64,000 nt of DNA, taken from the NCBI RefSeq assembly GCF_029893345.1, contig NZ_JARXVE010000013.1:1-64000 (forward strand), written 5' to 3'. This document shows positions 56,548 to 64,000 of this stretch, piece by piece; within the stretch, counting starts at the first letter, position 1; every line of letters begins with the position of its first letter. This DNA comes from Mycolicibacterium frederiksbergense (GTDB lineage Bacteria > Actinomycetota > Actinomycetes > Mycobacteriales > Mycobacteriaceae). The notes beneath the pieces are model-generated. The model saw only the letters and a program-made list of their open reading frames with translations, was not told where the DNA came from and searched no databases. The translations under genes and the position numbers were made by a program.

Positions 56548-59500
56548 GCAGGCCCTCCAGGTCGCGGAGCAGTTCACTGGCGGTGATCTCGTCGAGTTTG
56601 TCGAAGGTGCGCTGGTCGCCGCGGTCCCACCGTCCGGCCGTGCTGACAGTAACCCGCGTGACGCTCTGCTCGGGGAAGAGGTCGACGGCTCCGACCGTGA
56701 TCCCGTCGGAGAGTTCGGCGATCGCTTTCCAACCGTCGGGCAGGGGTTTCTCCATCTCGTAGATGGCACCCGCATCCATCGGGATACCGCGTTCCCAGCC
56801 GCGGTTGGTCAGGCCGAGCACCTTGCCGGTGGGGACGACGAGGTCTTTCCACCGGGTGAGTTCGGTGCTGGTCTGCTCGGCCTCGGTGAGTCGATAGGTG
56901 TCACGGCCCAGCTGGGTGAAGGGCTGCAGCAGTTCGTAATCGGTGAACAGCTGACCGAACCCGATGGCGTCGGTCTCTGGAAGTTCCAGGGCGTGCGGCA
57001 GTCCGATGATGGCATCGTCGGGCAGCGTGATCGGATCGTCGTCGGCGTCGGTGTACTGACCGTCCTCGGCGACCCGGAAGCACCGGTCGATTCCGGTGTC
57101 GGTGTATGCGGCCCACACCAGTCGCCGCACCAGGTGGCGCACCAACGGATGGCCGGCCAGGAACTGCTCGAACACCGGCAGGCTCCAGCGGCGGCGCGCG
57201 CACATCGCCAACTCGAGGCGCAACACCTGCTGGCTCGCCACGGTGCGGGCGTCCTTCTTGAGTGCTTTCCATCGGTCGGTGGCCGCTTTGGCCAACTCGG
57301 CATCGTCGTCGCGGCGAGCCTTGGGCAGCTCTTTGAGCCGGGCGCCGTCGGCGTCGCGGACGAACGGCTTGAGGGCTTCGTCGAACCCGACGAGGAACTG
57401 CCGCGGGCCGAAATCCAGCAGCATGGTGCCGTCGGGTTCCAGCCCCAAGTCGGGTGCCAGCCGGTCTTCCAGTTCGGCGGTGGTCAGGCCGCGGGCGTCG
57501 GCGATCTGGGTGATTTTCTCCCGCGCCCGTTCCTGCAGAGCCTTGAACTTGACCTTGTTGGCGATGCCGTTGAGCATCATCAATGCGACGTCGGAGCCGA
57601 TCCCAGCCAGCACGTCCAGACCGACGACGGCCCGCTTGTGTTGGGACTCGCCGGGCCAGACCCGCACCAGCGGGGTGAACCGGCGCGCGGTGTCGTCGTT
57701 TCCGAACAACCCCAGGCTGGTCATGGCCCAGCTGTCCTTGCTGGGTGCGCCCGCGGCCAGCCACGCCGAGAACAGATCCCAGCCGAAGTCGGCCAGCGAC
57801 TCGGCGGTGCAGGCGTCGACGACATGGCCGATCCCGGCGTAGACGCCGTCGGCGGTGGGAAAGGCCAGCATGGTGCCGAGATGGTTGACGGCTTCGGTCG
57901 TTAATGCTTTGCCCGAGTGTAGTTTTGGTCGCCGCCACGCGGCCGGTGCCCAGAACGCGGGCAACTTGCTGCGTTTGGTCGGATACAGGTCGGTGGGGTC
58001 CTCGTCGAGCATGGCCGTCACCGCCGCGGACACGTCGTCGCGTCCGTAACCGGCCGCGGTGGACAGGATCAGCTCACGGGATCCCTGGGCGGCCATCGCC
58101 CGCAAGGCCGTTGCGGCATTGTCCCTCGCCTCACCGGGCTTGCCAATGGCCGCGGGGATCAGCCCGGCGGCGGCGTGTTGAGGGTGAGTGCGCAGCCAGG
58201 CGCCGGCCTCCTCGCGCAGGGTCTTCGACATACGGAACGCGCGTGCGGCCAGCGGCGCCAGCTCGACGGCACCGAAAACGATTGCCGTGGAAAGGTATTC
58301 GGTCGGACGTCGGCGCACCACGGACACCAAGCCGGGCAGCGCATCGATACCATGCTGCGCCAACACGTATGTCACGCCGGCGTCGTCGTCGGTGCTGCCG
58401 GCCAGTGCGTTCCACAGTCGCAGCCCGAACTCGGGGGAGATGCGGTCGAGCACTTCCGCGCTGTCGCCACACAGCAGTTCGCCGTTGACGGTCGCCGATG
58501 TCCACCCAGGCTTGGCGCGGTACGCCTGTGCCCACGCGTGATACGCCGTGACGCTTGCCTCGACGTCGCCGGTATGCAATGCCGCAGCGACCTTCTGCTG
58601 CAGCTCGGGTGGCAGGGGCGTTGAGTTCGAGTAGCTGTACTCGTCGCACATCGCCTGTGTCACACCTGCCACTTCGGCGGCGGTGACGTCAACTCGACCG
58701 GGACTGTTCAGCTTTCGCAGTAGACCCCGTAATCGACCCTGGCCCGCGCCACCGGCACCTGGATCGCCTGTAGCAGCCGGGGCCCTACTGGAGCGCCGAC
58801 GACGGGCCCACTGCTCGCGTTGACCCTCACGCCACCGCGCCACCGGCGGCAGTGGCAGTGGCTCCAACCCCTCCACCAGTACCGATTTGGGCTTGGGCCG
58901 CAACCACGGTGGGTCGGCCAGCACTCGCGGCAGCTCGTCGGCGGCGGCTTCGTCATAATCTTTACCGACCTGCTCGGTGATGCTGTCGAGTACGCCCACG
59001 GCACCGCCCGACAGCCACGGTCGCACCGCGTCGGCCAGTTCGGGATGTGTCGCCACCAGGCTGGCCAGCATTGCCCGGGATGTGGGGGCCTCGCGGCGGC
59101 TGTCGCCGACCGCCTGGGCCAGTCCGGCGATGGCGGCCGCAGGCCAACGGTCGATGGCGGCCCGCAGCCGCAGCTGATCGGGTTTGCTGGCGTCGGCCGT
59201 GTCGGCCAGCGCCCGAATAACCTCGGGCAGCCCGATGCGTGCCAGCGCGTCGGCTGCCGGGCCGGCCGTTACGTGCGGGAGCAGAGTGCCCAGCGCCGCT
59301 GACCCTAGGTTGACGACCAGGGCATTGAGATATCCGGTGGCGTACTCGAAGGCCCCGTACCCGAACTCCCCGCGCTTTCGGGGCCGGGCCTTGTCGATCA
59401 GCTCCGGGTCGGCTGCGGTGGCCTGCAGCCAGGGCAGCCAGGTCTCGTCGGAGTCGGCGAATTCGGTGATCAGCTCGTCGCTGAGGTCCGGGGTGTCGGG

Positions 59501-60130
59501 CAGGGCCAGTGCAAATCCCGCGCGTCGGGCCGGTGCCAGGTGCGGTGCGGCGGCCCGCACGGCGGCGACCACCTGCGCGTATTCGTCGTCGGAGGCCAGG
59601 CAGGCCAGCTGGCGCAGCATCGCGAGGTCCGAGTCCAGCGGGTCGTGCCCGGACTGACGAGTGTCGGGTTGGTTGAGCAGATAGCACCCAGCATTGGCGC
59701 CGTAGCCGTCGTGAAACTGAGTGCGGCTGATGCGCAGCGATTCGACCAGGGTGTGGACAGCTTCCAGAAGTCCGTTCTCCGCCGCGATCGCGTGCAGGAG
59801 CCGTGCGGTGACCCCGCGCGTGTCGTAGCTGCCGCGGGCCGAGGCCAGCAGCACCGCCCGTTCGGCACGGGTGTGCTGGCCTGCGGCTCGGCTCCGGGCC
59901 GACACCAAGGTGTCGCGGATCGCCGGGTCGGTGCGGTCCAGGTCGATGACATAGCGGCTCGCGGCGAGTTCGTCCATCGCCGCCTGCCAGTCCGGCTCCG
60001 GAACGCTGCTCGGTGGGTGCGCGCGGGTCGGCAGCGCTGCGGCAACGAACTTGTCATCCAGATGCACGGGGTCACCGTCAGCCAGCCAGGGCGGGACGTC
60101 CCCGGGTGATTCATTGCTCGGTGACTCCAC
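56540..60130 (-). CDS. DUF4132-domain giant protein (MolR/YehI-like)
   Basis: The GTG at 60130 follows a G-rich site (GGGGGAAAC). The 1196-residue protein is mostly helical repeat-like sequence (Ala/Leu/Asp-rich, about 1-850) and ends in the DUF4132 domain (about 940-1180; ELAKAATDRWKALKKDARTV, LVRRLVWAAYTDTG, FTDYELLQPFTQLGRD). No WGR domain, found in some MolR proteins, is evident. E. coli YehI (MolR family) heads the matching cluster. Function is unknown; its size and repeats suggest a scaffold or substrate receptor for the MoxR-VWA machine. Confidence 0.85.
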   Translation of the reverse strand: MESPSNESPGDVPPWLADGDPVHLDDKFVAAALPTRAHPPSSVPEPDWQAAMDELAASRYVIDLDRTDPAIRDTLVSARSRAAGQHTRAERAVLLASARGSYDTRGVTARLLHAIAAENGLLEAVHTLVESLRISRTQFHDGYGANAGCYLLNQPDTRQSGHDPLDSDLAMLRQLACLASDDEYAQVVAAVRAAAPHLAPARRAGFALALPDTPDLSDELITEFADSDETWLPWLQATAADPELIDKARPRKRGEFGYGAFEYATGYLNALVVNLGSAALGTLLPHVTAGPAADALARIGLPEVIRALADTADASKPDQLRLRAAIDRWPAAAIAGLAQAVGDSRREAPTSRAMLASLVATHPELADAVRPWLSGGAVGVLDSITEQVGKDYDEAAADELPRVLADPPWLRPKPKSVLVEGLEPLPLPPVARWREGQREQWARRRRSSRAPAATGDPGAGGAGQGRLRGLLRKLNSPGRVDVTAAEVAGVTQAMCDEYSYSNSTPLPPELQQKVAAALHTGDVEASVTAYHAWAQAYRAKPGWTSATVNGELLCGDSAEVLDRISPEFGLRLWNALAGSTDDDAGVTYVLAQHGIDALPGLVSVVRRRPTEYLSTAIVFGAVELAPLAARAFRMSKTLREEAGAWLRTHPQHAAAGLIPAAIGKPGEARDNAATALRAMAAQGSRELILSTAAGYGRDDVSAAVTAMLDEDPTDLYPTKRSKLPAFWAPAAWRRPKLHSGKALTTEAVNHLGTMLAFPTADGVYAGIGHVVDACTAESLADFGWDLFSAWLAAGAPSKDSWAMTSLGLFGNDDTARRFTPLVRVWPGESQHKRAVVGLDVLAGIGSDVALMMLNGIANKVKFKALQERAREKITQIADARGLTTAELEDRLAPDLGLEPDGTMLLDFGPRQFLVGFDEALKPFVRDADGARLKELPKARRDDDAELAKAATDRWKALKKDARTVASQQVLRLELAMCARRRWSLPVFEQFLAGHPLVRHLVRRLVWAAYTDTGIDRCFRVAEDGQYTDADDDPITLPDDAIIGLPHALELPETDAIGFGQLFTDYELLQPFTQLGRDTYRLTEAEQTSTELTRWKDLVVPTGKVLGLTNRGWERGIPMDAGAIYEMEKPLPDGWKAIAELSDGITVGAVDLFPEQSVTRVTVSTAGRWDRGDQRTFDKLDEITASELLRDLEGLRG

Positions 60131-60240
60131 TACGTTTCCCCCCCATCCGCGGCGTGGTTCGCCCAGGCTCGTCAACACCATAAAGGCGTCAGGACGGGGC
60201 CGATGGCAGAAAGTTCCAGGCCCGTAGGATGGTCCACATC

Positions 60241-63200
60241 ATGACCGCACCGGGGCACCCCTTTGTTCAGACCCCGATTGCGGGTCTCGTTGAGCTGGCT
60301 TTAACCGATCCGTCGCTGCAGGACGTCCTTGACCGCGCAGCCGACCGGCCCGCCGATCTCGCACTCGTCGGGCCGTCCAGCGCCCGTGTGTTGGTGGCCG
60401 CCGCGCTGGCCAAGCTGGGTCCGTTGCTGGTGGTCGCCGCCACCGGCCGGGAAGCCGACGACCTGACCGCCGAGCTGCGCGGCGTGTTCGGCGATTCCGT
60501 CGCGCTGTTCCCGTCCTGGGAGACGCTGCCGCACGAGCGGCTGTCTCCGGGCGTCGAGACCGTCGCCGCCCGGTTGCTGCTGCTGCGCCGGCTGGCCCAT
60601 CCCGACGACGCGATGCTGGGCCCGCCGCTGCGGGTGGTGGTCACCACCGCGCGTTCGCTGCTGCAACCGATGGCCCCCGATGTCGTTGGCGTCGAACCGG
60701 TCACCCTCACGGTGGGCGCCGAGGCCGAGTTCGAGACGGTGATCGCCCGGTTGGTCGACCTGGCCTACACCCGGGTCGACATGGTCGGCAAACGCGGGGA
60801 GTTCGCGGTGCGCGGCGGCATCCTGGACGTGTTCCCGCCCACCGCCGAGCATCCGGTGCGCGTCGAGTTCTGGGGCGACGAGGTCTCCGAGATCCGGGTG
60901 TTCTCGATCGCCGATCAGCGTTCGATTCCCGAGGTCCCGGTGCCGAACATGGTCGCCGTGCCGTGCCGCGAACTGCTGATGACCCCCGATGTGCGCGAGC
61001 GGGCCGCGTTGCTGGCCCAAGACCATCCCACCCACGAGAACAGCGTTCCCGGCAGCGTGCCCGACATGCTGGCCAAACTTGCCGAGGGCATCCCGGTCGA
61101 CGGGATGGAGGCGCTGCTGCCGTTGCTGCATCCGGTGCAGCCCACGACGCTGACGCACTACCTGCCCGAAGGCGCTCCGGTGTTGCTGTGCGATCCGGAG
61201 AAGGTGCGGACCCGGGCCGCCGATCTGATCAAGACCGGCCAGGAGTTCCTGGAGGCTTCGTGGTCGACGGCCGCGGTCGGCGGGGATGCCCCCATCGACA
61301 TCGAGGCCCTGGGAGCCTCCGGATTCGTCCCGTTCAGCCAGGCCCGCGACGACGCCATCGCCGGTGGGCACCCGTGGTGGACGCTGAGCCAGCTGCCTGA
61401 TGGCGTGGCCACCGAACTCGACCTGCGACCGTCACCGTCGGCGCGCAGTCAACAGAGCCTCGACGAGATCTTCGCGATGCTGCGGGCCCACGTCACCACC
61501 GGTGGGTACGCGGCCGTCGTCACGCCCGGTACCGGAACCGCGCACCGCGTCGTCGAACAGCTCGGCGAATCCGACACGCCCGCAGCGATGTTGGAGCCCG
61601 GCGCGGCACCCAAGGCCGGGGTGGTCGGGGTGCTCAAAGGCCCGCTGCACGATGGTGTGATCCTGCCCGGGGCCAACCTGGTGATCATCACCGAGACCGA
61701 TCTGACCGGTAACCGGGTGACCGCCCGCGAGGGCAAAAAGCTTGCGGCCAAACGTCGCAACGTGGTCGATCCGCTGGCGCTGACCGCCGGGGACCTGGTG
61801 GTGCACGATCAGCACGGCATCGGCAAGTTCGTCGAGATGACCGAGCGGGTGGTCGGCGGAGCGCGTCGCGAGTACCTGGTGCTGGAATACGCGTCGGCCA
61901 AGCGCGGCGGCGGCTCGGATCGCCTGTACGTGCCGATGGATTCGCTCGATCAGCTCTCCCGCTACGTCGGTGGTGAGGCGCCGTCGCTGTCCAAGCTCGG
62001 CGGCAGCGACTGGGCGAACACGAAAACCAAGGCGCGCAAGGCTGTTCGTGAGATCGCCAGTGAATTGGTCGCGCTGTACGCCAAGCGGCAGTCGGCGCCC
62101 GGCCATGCCTTCGGTCCGGACACTCCGTGGCAGGCCGAGATGGAGGATGCGTTCGGGTTCACCGAGACCATGGACCAGATGACCGCCATCACCGAGGTCA
62201 AATCCGATATGGAGAAGCCGGTTCCGATGGACCGGGTGATCTGCGGTGACGTGGGCTACGGCAAGACCGAGATCGCGGTGCGGGCGGCGTTCAAGGCCGT
62301 GCAGGATGGCAAGCAGGTGGCGGTGCTGGTGCCGACGACGCTGCTGGCCGATCAGCATCTGCAGACCTTCACCAACCGGATGGCGGGGTTCCCGGTGACG
62401 GTCAAGGGGTTGTCGCGGTTCACCGATCCGGCCGAGTCCCGCCAGACCATGGAAGGTATGACCGACGGCTCCGTCGACGTGGTGATCGGCACGCACCGGC
62501 TGCTGCAGACCGGGGTGACCTGGAAAGACCTGGGACTCATCATCGTTGACGAGGAACAACGGTTCGGCGTCGAGCACAAGGAACACATCAAGTCGATGCG
62601 CACCCACGTCGACGTGCTGACCATGAGCGCCACCCCGATCCCGCGCACCCTGGAGATGAGCCTGGCCGGCATCCGCGAGATGTCGACGATTCTCACCCCG
62701 CCCGAGGAGCGCTACCCGGTGCTGACCTACGTCGGCCCGCATGACGACAAGCAGGTGGCCGCGGCGCTGCGCCGTGAGCTGCTGCGTGACGGGCAGGCGT
62801 TCTACATCCACAACCGGGTGCGCACGATCGATCAGGCGGCCGCGAAGATCCGTCAGCTGGTGCCCGAGGCGCGGGTTGTCGTCGCGCACGGGCAGATGAA
62901 CGAGGAGACGCTCGAGAAGACCGTCGAGGGCTTCTGGAACCGCGAGTACGACATCCTGGTGTGCACCACGATCGTGGAAACCGGCCTGGACATCTCCAAC
63001 GCCAACACCTTGATCGTGGAGCGGGCCGATAATTTCGGGTTGTCGCAGCTGCATCAGCTGCGTGGCCGGGTGGGCCGCAGCCGCGAGCGGGGCTATGCCT
63101 ACTTCCTGTACCCGCCCAATTCCCCGCTCACCGAGACCGCCTACGACCGGCTGGCCACCATCGCGCAGAACAACGAGCTGGGCGCGGGCATGGCCGTGGC

Positions 63201-63882
63201 GATGAAGGACCTGGAGATCCGCGGCGCGGGCAACGTGCTCGGTGTCGAACAGTCCGGTCACGTCGCCGGGGTCGGCTTCGATCTGTATGTGCGGCTGGTC
63301 GGGGAGGCCGTCGAGGCCTATCGGGCGGCCGTTGACGGCAAAACCGTTGCGACAGCCGAAGAACCGAAAGAAGTGCGGGTCGATCTGCCGGTCGACGCAC
63401 ACCTGCCGCCGGAGTACATCGGCAGTGACCGGTTGCGGCTGGAGGGCTATCGACGGCTGGCCGCCGCACCCGATTACGCCGCCATCGACTTGGTGATCGA
63501 GGAGCTCGTCGACCGGTACGGACCGCTTCCGGTCGAGGCGCAGCGCCTGGTGGCAGTGGCCCGGCTGCGGCTGTTGTGCCGCGAGTACGGGATCACCGAG
63601 ATCGGTGCGGTGTCCGCGTCGACGATCAAGCTGTCACCGTTGGTGTTGCCCGATTCCGCGCAGTTGCGGCTCAAGCGGCTGTACCCGGGTGCGCACTACC
63701 GCGCCACCACCTCGACGGTCCAGGTGCCGATCCCGCGGGAGACCGATGGCGTCGGATCGCCGCGCATCCGCGACCTCGAGGTTGTCCAAATGGTGGCCGG
63801 TCTGGTGCTGGTTCTTCATGGAAAAACACAGGGCGATGTTGATATAACGAAGTTCTCGTCTGCAGCGGGGAGGCAGGACTGA
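60241..63882 (+). CDS. mfd: transcription-repair coupling factor Mfd
   Basis: Mfd removes RNA polymerase stalled at DNA lesions and recruits UvrA. The ATG at 60241 (MTAPGHPF) is preferred over an ATG 4 codons earlier, by agreement with M. tuberculosis Mfd. The 1213-residue protein has the UvrB-like N-terminal region (WETLPHERLSPG), the RNA-polymerase-interacting domain (DLVVHDQHGIGKFVEM), and RecG-like translocase motifs GDVGYGKTEIAVRAAFK (Walker A), DEEQRFG (Walker B), MSATPIPRTL and QLRGRVGRSRERG, then the TRCF C-terminal domain. The frame is intact. Confidence 0.98.
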   Translation: MTAPGHPFVQTPIAGLVELALTDPSLQDVLDRAADRPADLALVGPSSARVLVAAALAKLGPLLVVAATGREADDLTAELRGVFGDSVALFPSWETLPHERLSPGVETVAARLLLLRRLAHPDDAMLGPPLRVVVTTARSLLQPMAPDVVGVEPVTLTVGAEAEFETVIARLVDLAYTRVDMVGKRGEFAVRGGILDVFPPTAEHPVRVEFWGDEVSEIRVFSIADQRSIPEVPVPNMVAVPCRELLMTPDVRERAALLAQDHPTHENSVPGSVPDMLAKLAEGIPVDGMEALLPLLHPVQPTTLTHYLPEGAPVLLCDPEKVRTRAADLIKTGQEFLEASWSTAAVGGDAPIDIEALGASGFVPFSQARDDAIAGGHPWWTLSQLPDGVATELDLRPSPSARSQQSLDEIFAMLRAHVTTGGYAAVVTPGTGTAHRVVEQLGESDTPAAMLEPGAAPKAGVVGVLKGPLHDGVILPGANLVIITETDLTGNRVTAREGKKLAAKRRNVVDPLALTAGDLVVHDQHGIGKFVEMTERVVGGARREYLVLEYASAKRGGGSDRLYVPMDSLDQLSRYVGGEAPSLSKLGGSDWANTKTKARKAVREIASELVALYAKRQSAPGHAFGPDTPWQAEMEDAFGFTETMDQMTAITEVKSDMEKPVPMDRVICGDVGYGKTEIAVRAAFKAVQDGKQVAVLVPTTLLADQHLQTFTNRMAGFPVTVKGLSRFTDPAESRQTMEGMTDGSVDVVIGTHRLLQTGVTWKDLGLIIVDEEQRFGVEHKEHIKSMRTHVDVLTMSATPIPRTLEMSLAGIREMSTILTPPEERYPVLTYVGPHDDKQVAAALRRELLRDGQAFYIHNRVRTIDQAAAKIRQLVPEARVVVAHGQMNEETLEKTVEGFWNREYDILVCTTIVETGLDISNANTLIVERADNFGLSQLHQLRGRVGRSRERGYAYFLYPPNSPLTETAYDRLATIAQNNELGAGMAVAMKDLEIRGAGNVLGVEQSGHVAGVGFDLYVRLVGEAVEAYRAAVDGKTVATAEEPKEVRVDLPVDAHLPPEYIGSDRLRLEGYRRLAAAPDYAAIDLVIEELVDRYGPLPVEAQRLVAVARLRLLCREYGITEIGAVSASTIKLSPLVLPDSAQLRLKRLYPGAHYRATTSTVQVPIPRETDGVGSPRIRDLEVVQMVAGLVLVLHGKTQGDVDITKFSSAAGRQD

Positions 63883-64000
63883 TGACCGTCGTTCTGGTGG
63901 ACCCGCGTCGCCCCTCCTTGGTCCCGGTCGACGCCATCGAGTTCCTGGCCGGCGATGTCCAGTACACCGAGGAGATGCCGATCAAGGTGCCGTGGTCGTT
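63882..64000 (+). CDS. mazG: MazG nucleoside triphosphate pyrophosphohydrolase, N-terminal fragment
   Basis: The ATG overlaps the mfd stop by one base (TGATG). The 39 residues visible (MTVVLVDPRRPSLVPVDAIE, then VQYTEEMPIKVPW) match the start of mycobacterial MazG (Rv1021), the gene after mfd. MazG hydrolyses (oxidised) dNTPs. The catalytic domain lies beyond the window. Confidence 0.88.
   Translation, partial: MTVVLVDPRRPSLVPVDAIEFLAGDVQYTEEMPIKVPWS

Noticed and set aside
1..64000. Insertion sequences, prophage, integrase, CRISPR-Cas, rRNA
   Set aside because: No transposase, integrase, cas or phage structural protein motifs and no direct-repeat/spacer pattern were seen in any frame.

Overview
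The window is a GC-rich chromosomal segment of a Mycobacterium, most likely an environmental Mycolicibacterium-type species. Gene order and protein sequences follow the M. tuberculosis block Rv0984 to Rv1021: moaB2 end, mscL, SAF-domain protein, FmdB/Ruc-like chaperone, 5-formyl-THF cyclo-ligase, galU, moeA1/glp, rimJ, Rv0996-like membrane protein, pat, arcA, pmt, rsmI, pabB, metG, tatD, rpfB, ksgA, ispE, pks16/fadD, pth, rplY, lpqT, prs, glmU, tetR, mfd, mazG start. Species-specific cargo is set into this conserved backbone. No insertion sequence, prophage, rRNA or CRISPR array is visible. Two tRNA genes are present, Ala(CGC) and Gln(TTG).

Layout. 1-2.6 kb: moaB2 tail, a small secreted protein, a gene-poor AT-richer stretch, mscL and an SAF protein. 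2.6-6.6 kb: a CIRCE-controlled Ruc-like chaperone diverging from an anchored HNH nuclease, then an amino-acid permease-Usp fusion overlapping a universal stress protein gene, with a CRP-like site upstream. 6.6-12 kb: folate cyclo-ligase, galU, a catalytically degenerate MoeA (Glp-like), rimJ, the GlpR-like membrane protein and tRNA-Ala. 12-19 kb: transglutaminase-like protein, enoyl-CoA hydratase, an ESX-type EspC/WXG-like gene pair, an HTH-TOBE regulator with modA but no modBC, the cAMP-dependent lysine acetyltransferase Pat and three lipoproteins. 19-28 kb: AlkB-like, soxR/arcA around a SoxR box, a DUF559/AbiEi-like gene between hairpin repeats, pmt/rsmI, pabB, and an ECF41 sigma factor with its flavoprotein. 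28-41 kb: gdhA-metG, tatD, rpfB-ksgA, a soluble Ser/Thr kinase, ispE, an acyl-AMP ligase with a long leader, small secreted and membrane proteins, and a QueG-like Fe-S protein. 41-50 kb: pth-rplY, SDR, glmU-prs-arsC-lpqT, tetR, an SRPBCC-ArsR pair with duplicated operators, and a second DAP decarboxylase.

50-60 kb holds a compact five-gene minus-strand operon: DUF4132 (MolR/YehI-like), MoxR AAA+ ATPase, DUF5682, VWA protein and a double-SWIM zinc protein. It parallels the E. coli yehI-yehL-yehM-yehP-yehQ cluster and is the least understood system in the window. Start and stop codons overlap or nearly touch at most of its junctions. mfd and the start of mazG close the window.

A recurring theme is control by short cis signals: many genes have a TANNNT -10 hexamer 6-8 nt before an ATG or GTG, which predicts leaderless mRNAs. 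Distinct operators (CIRCE, CRP-like, SoxR, ECF41, ArsR-type and several unassigned palindromes) can be read directly.
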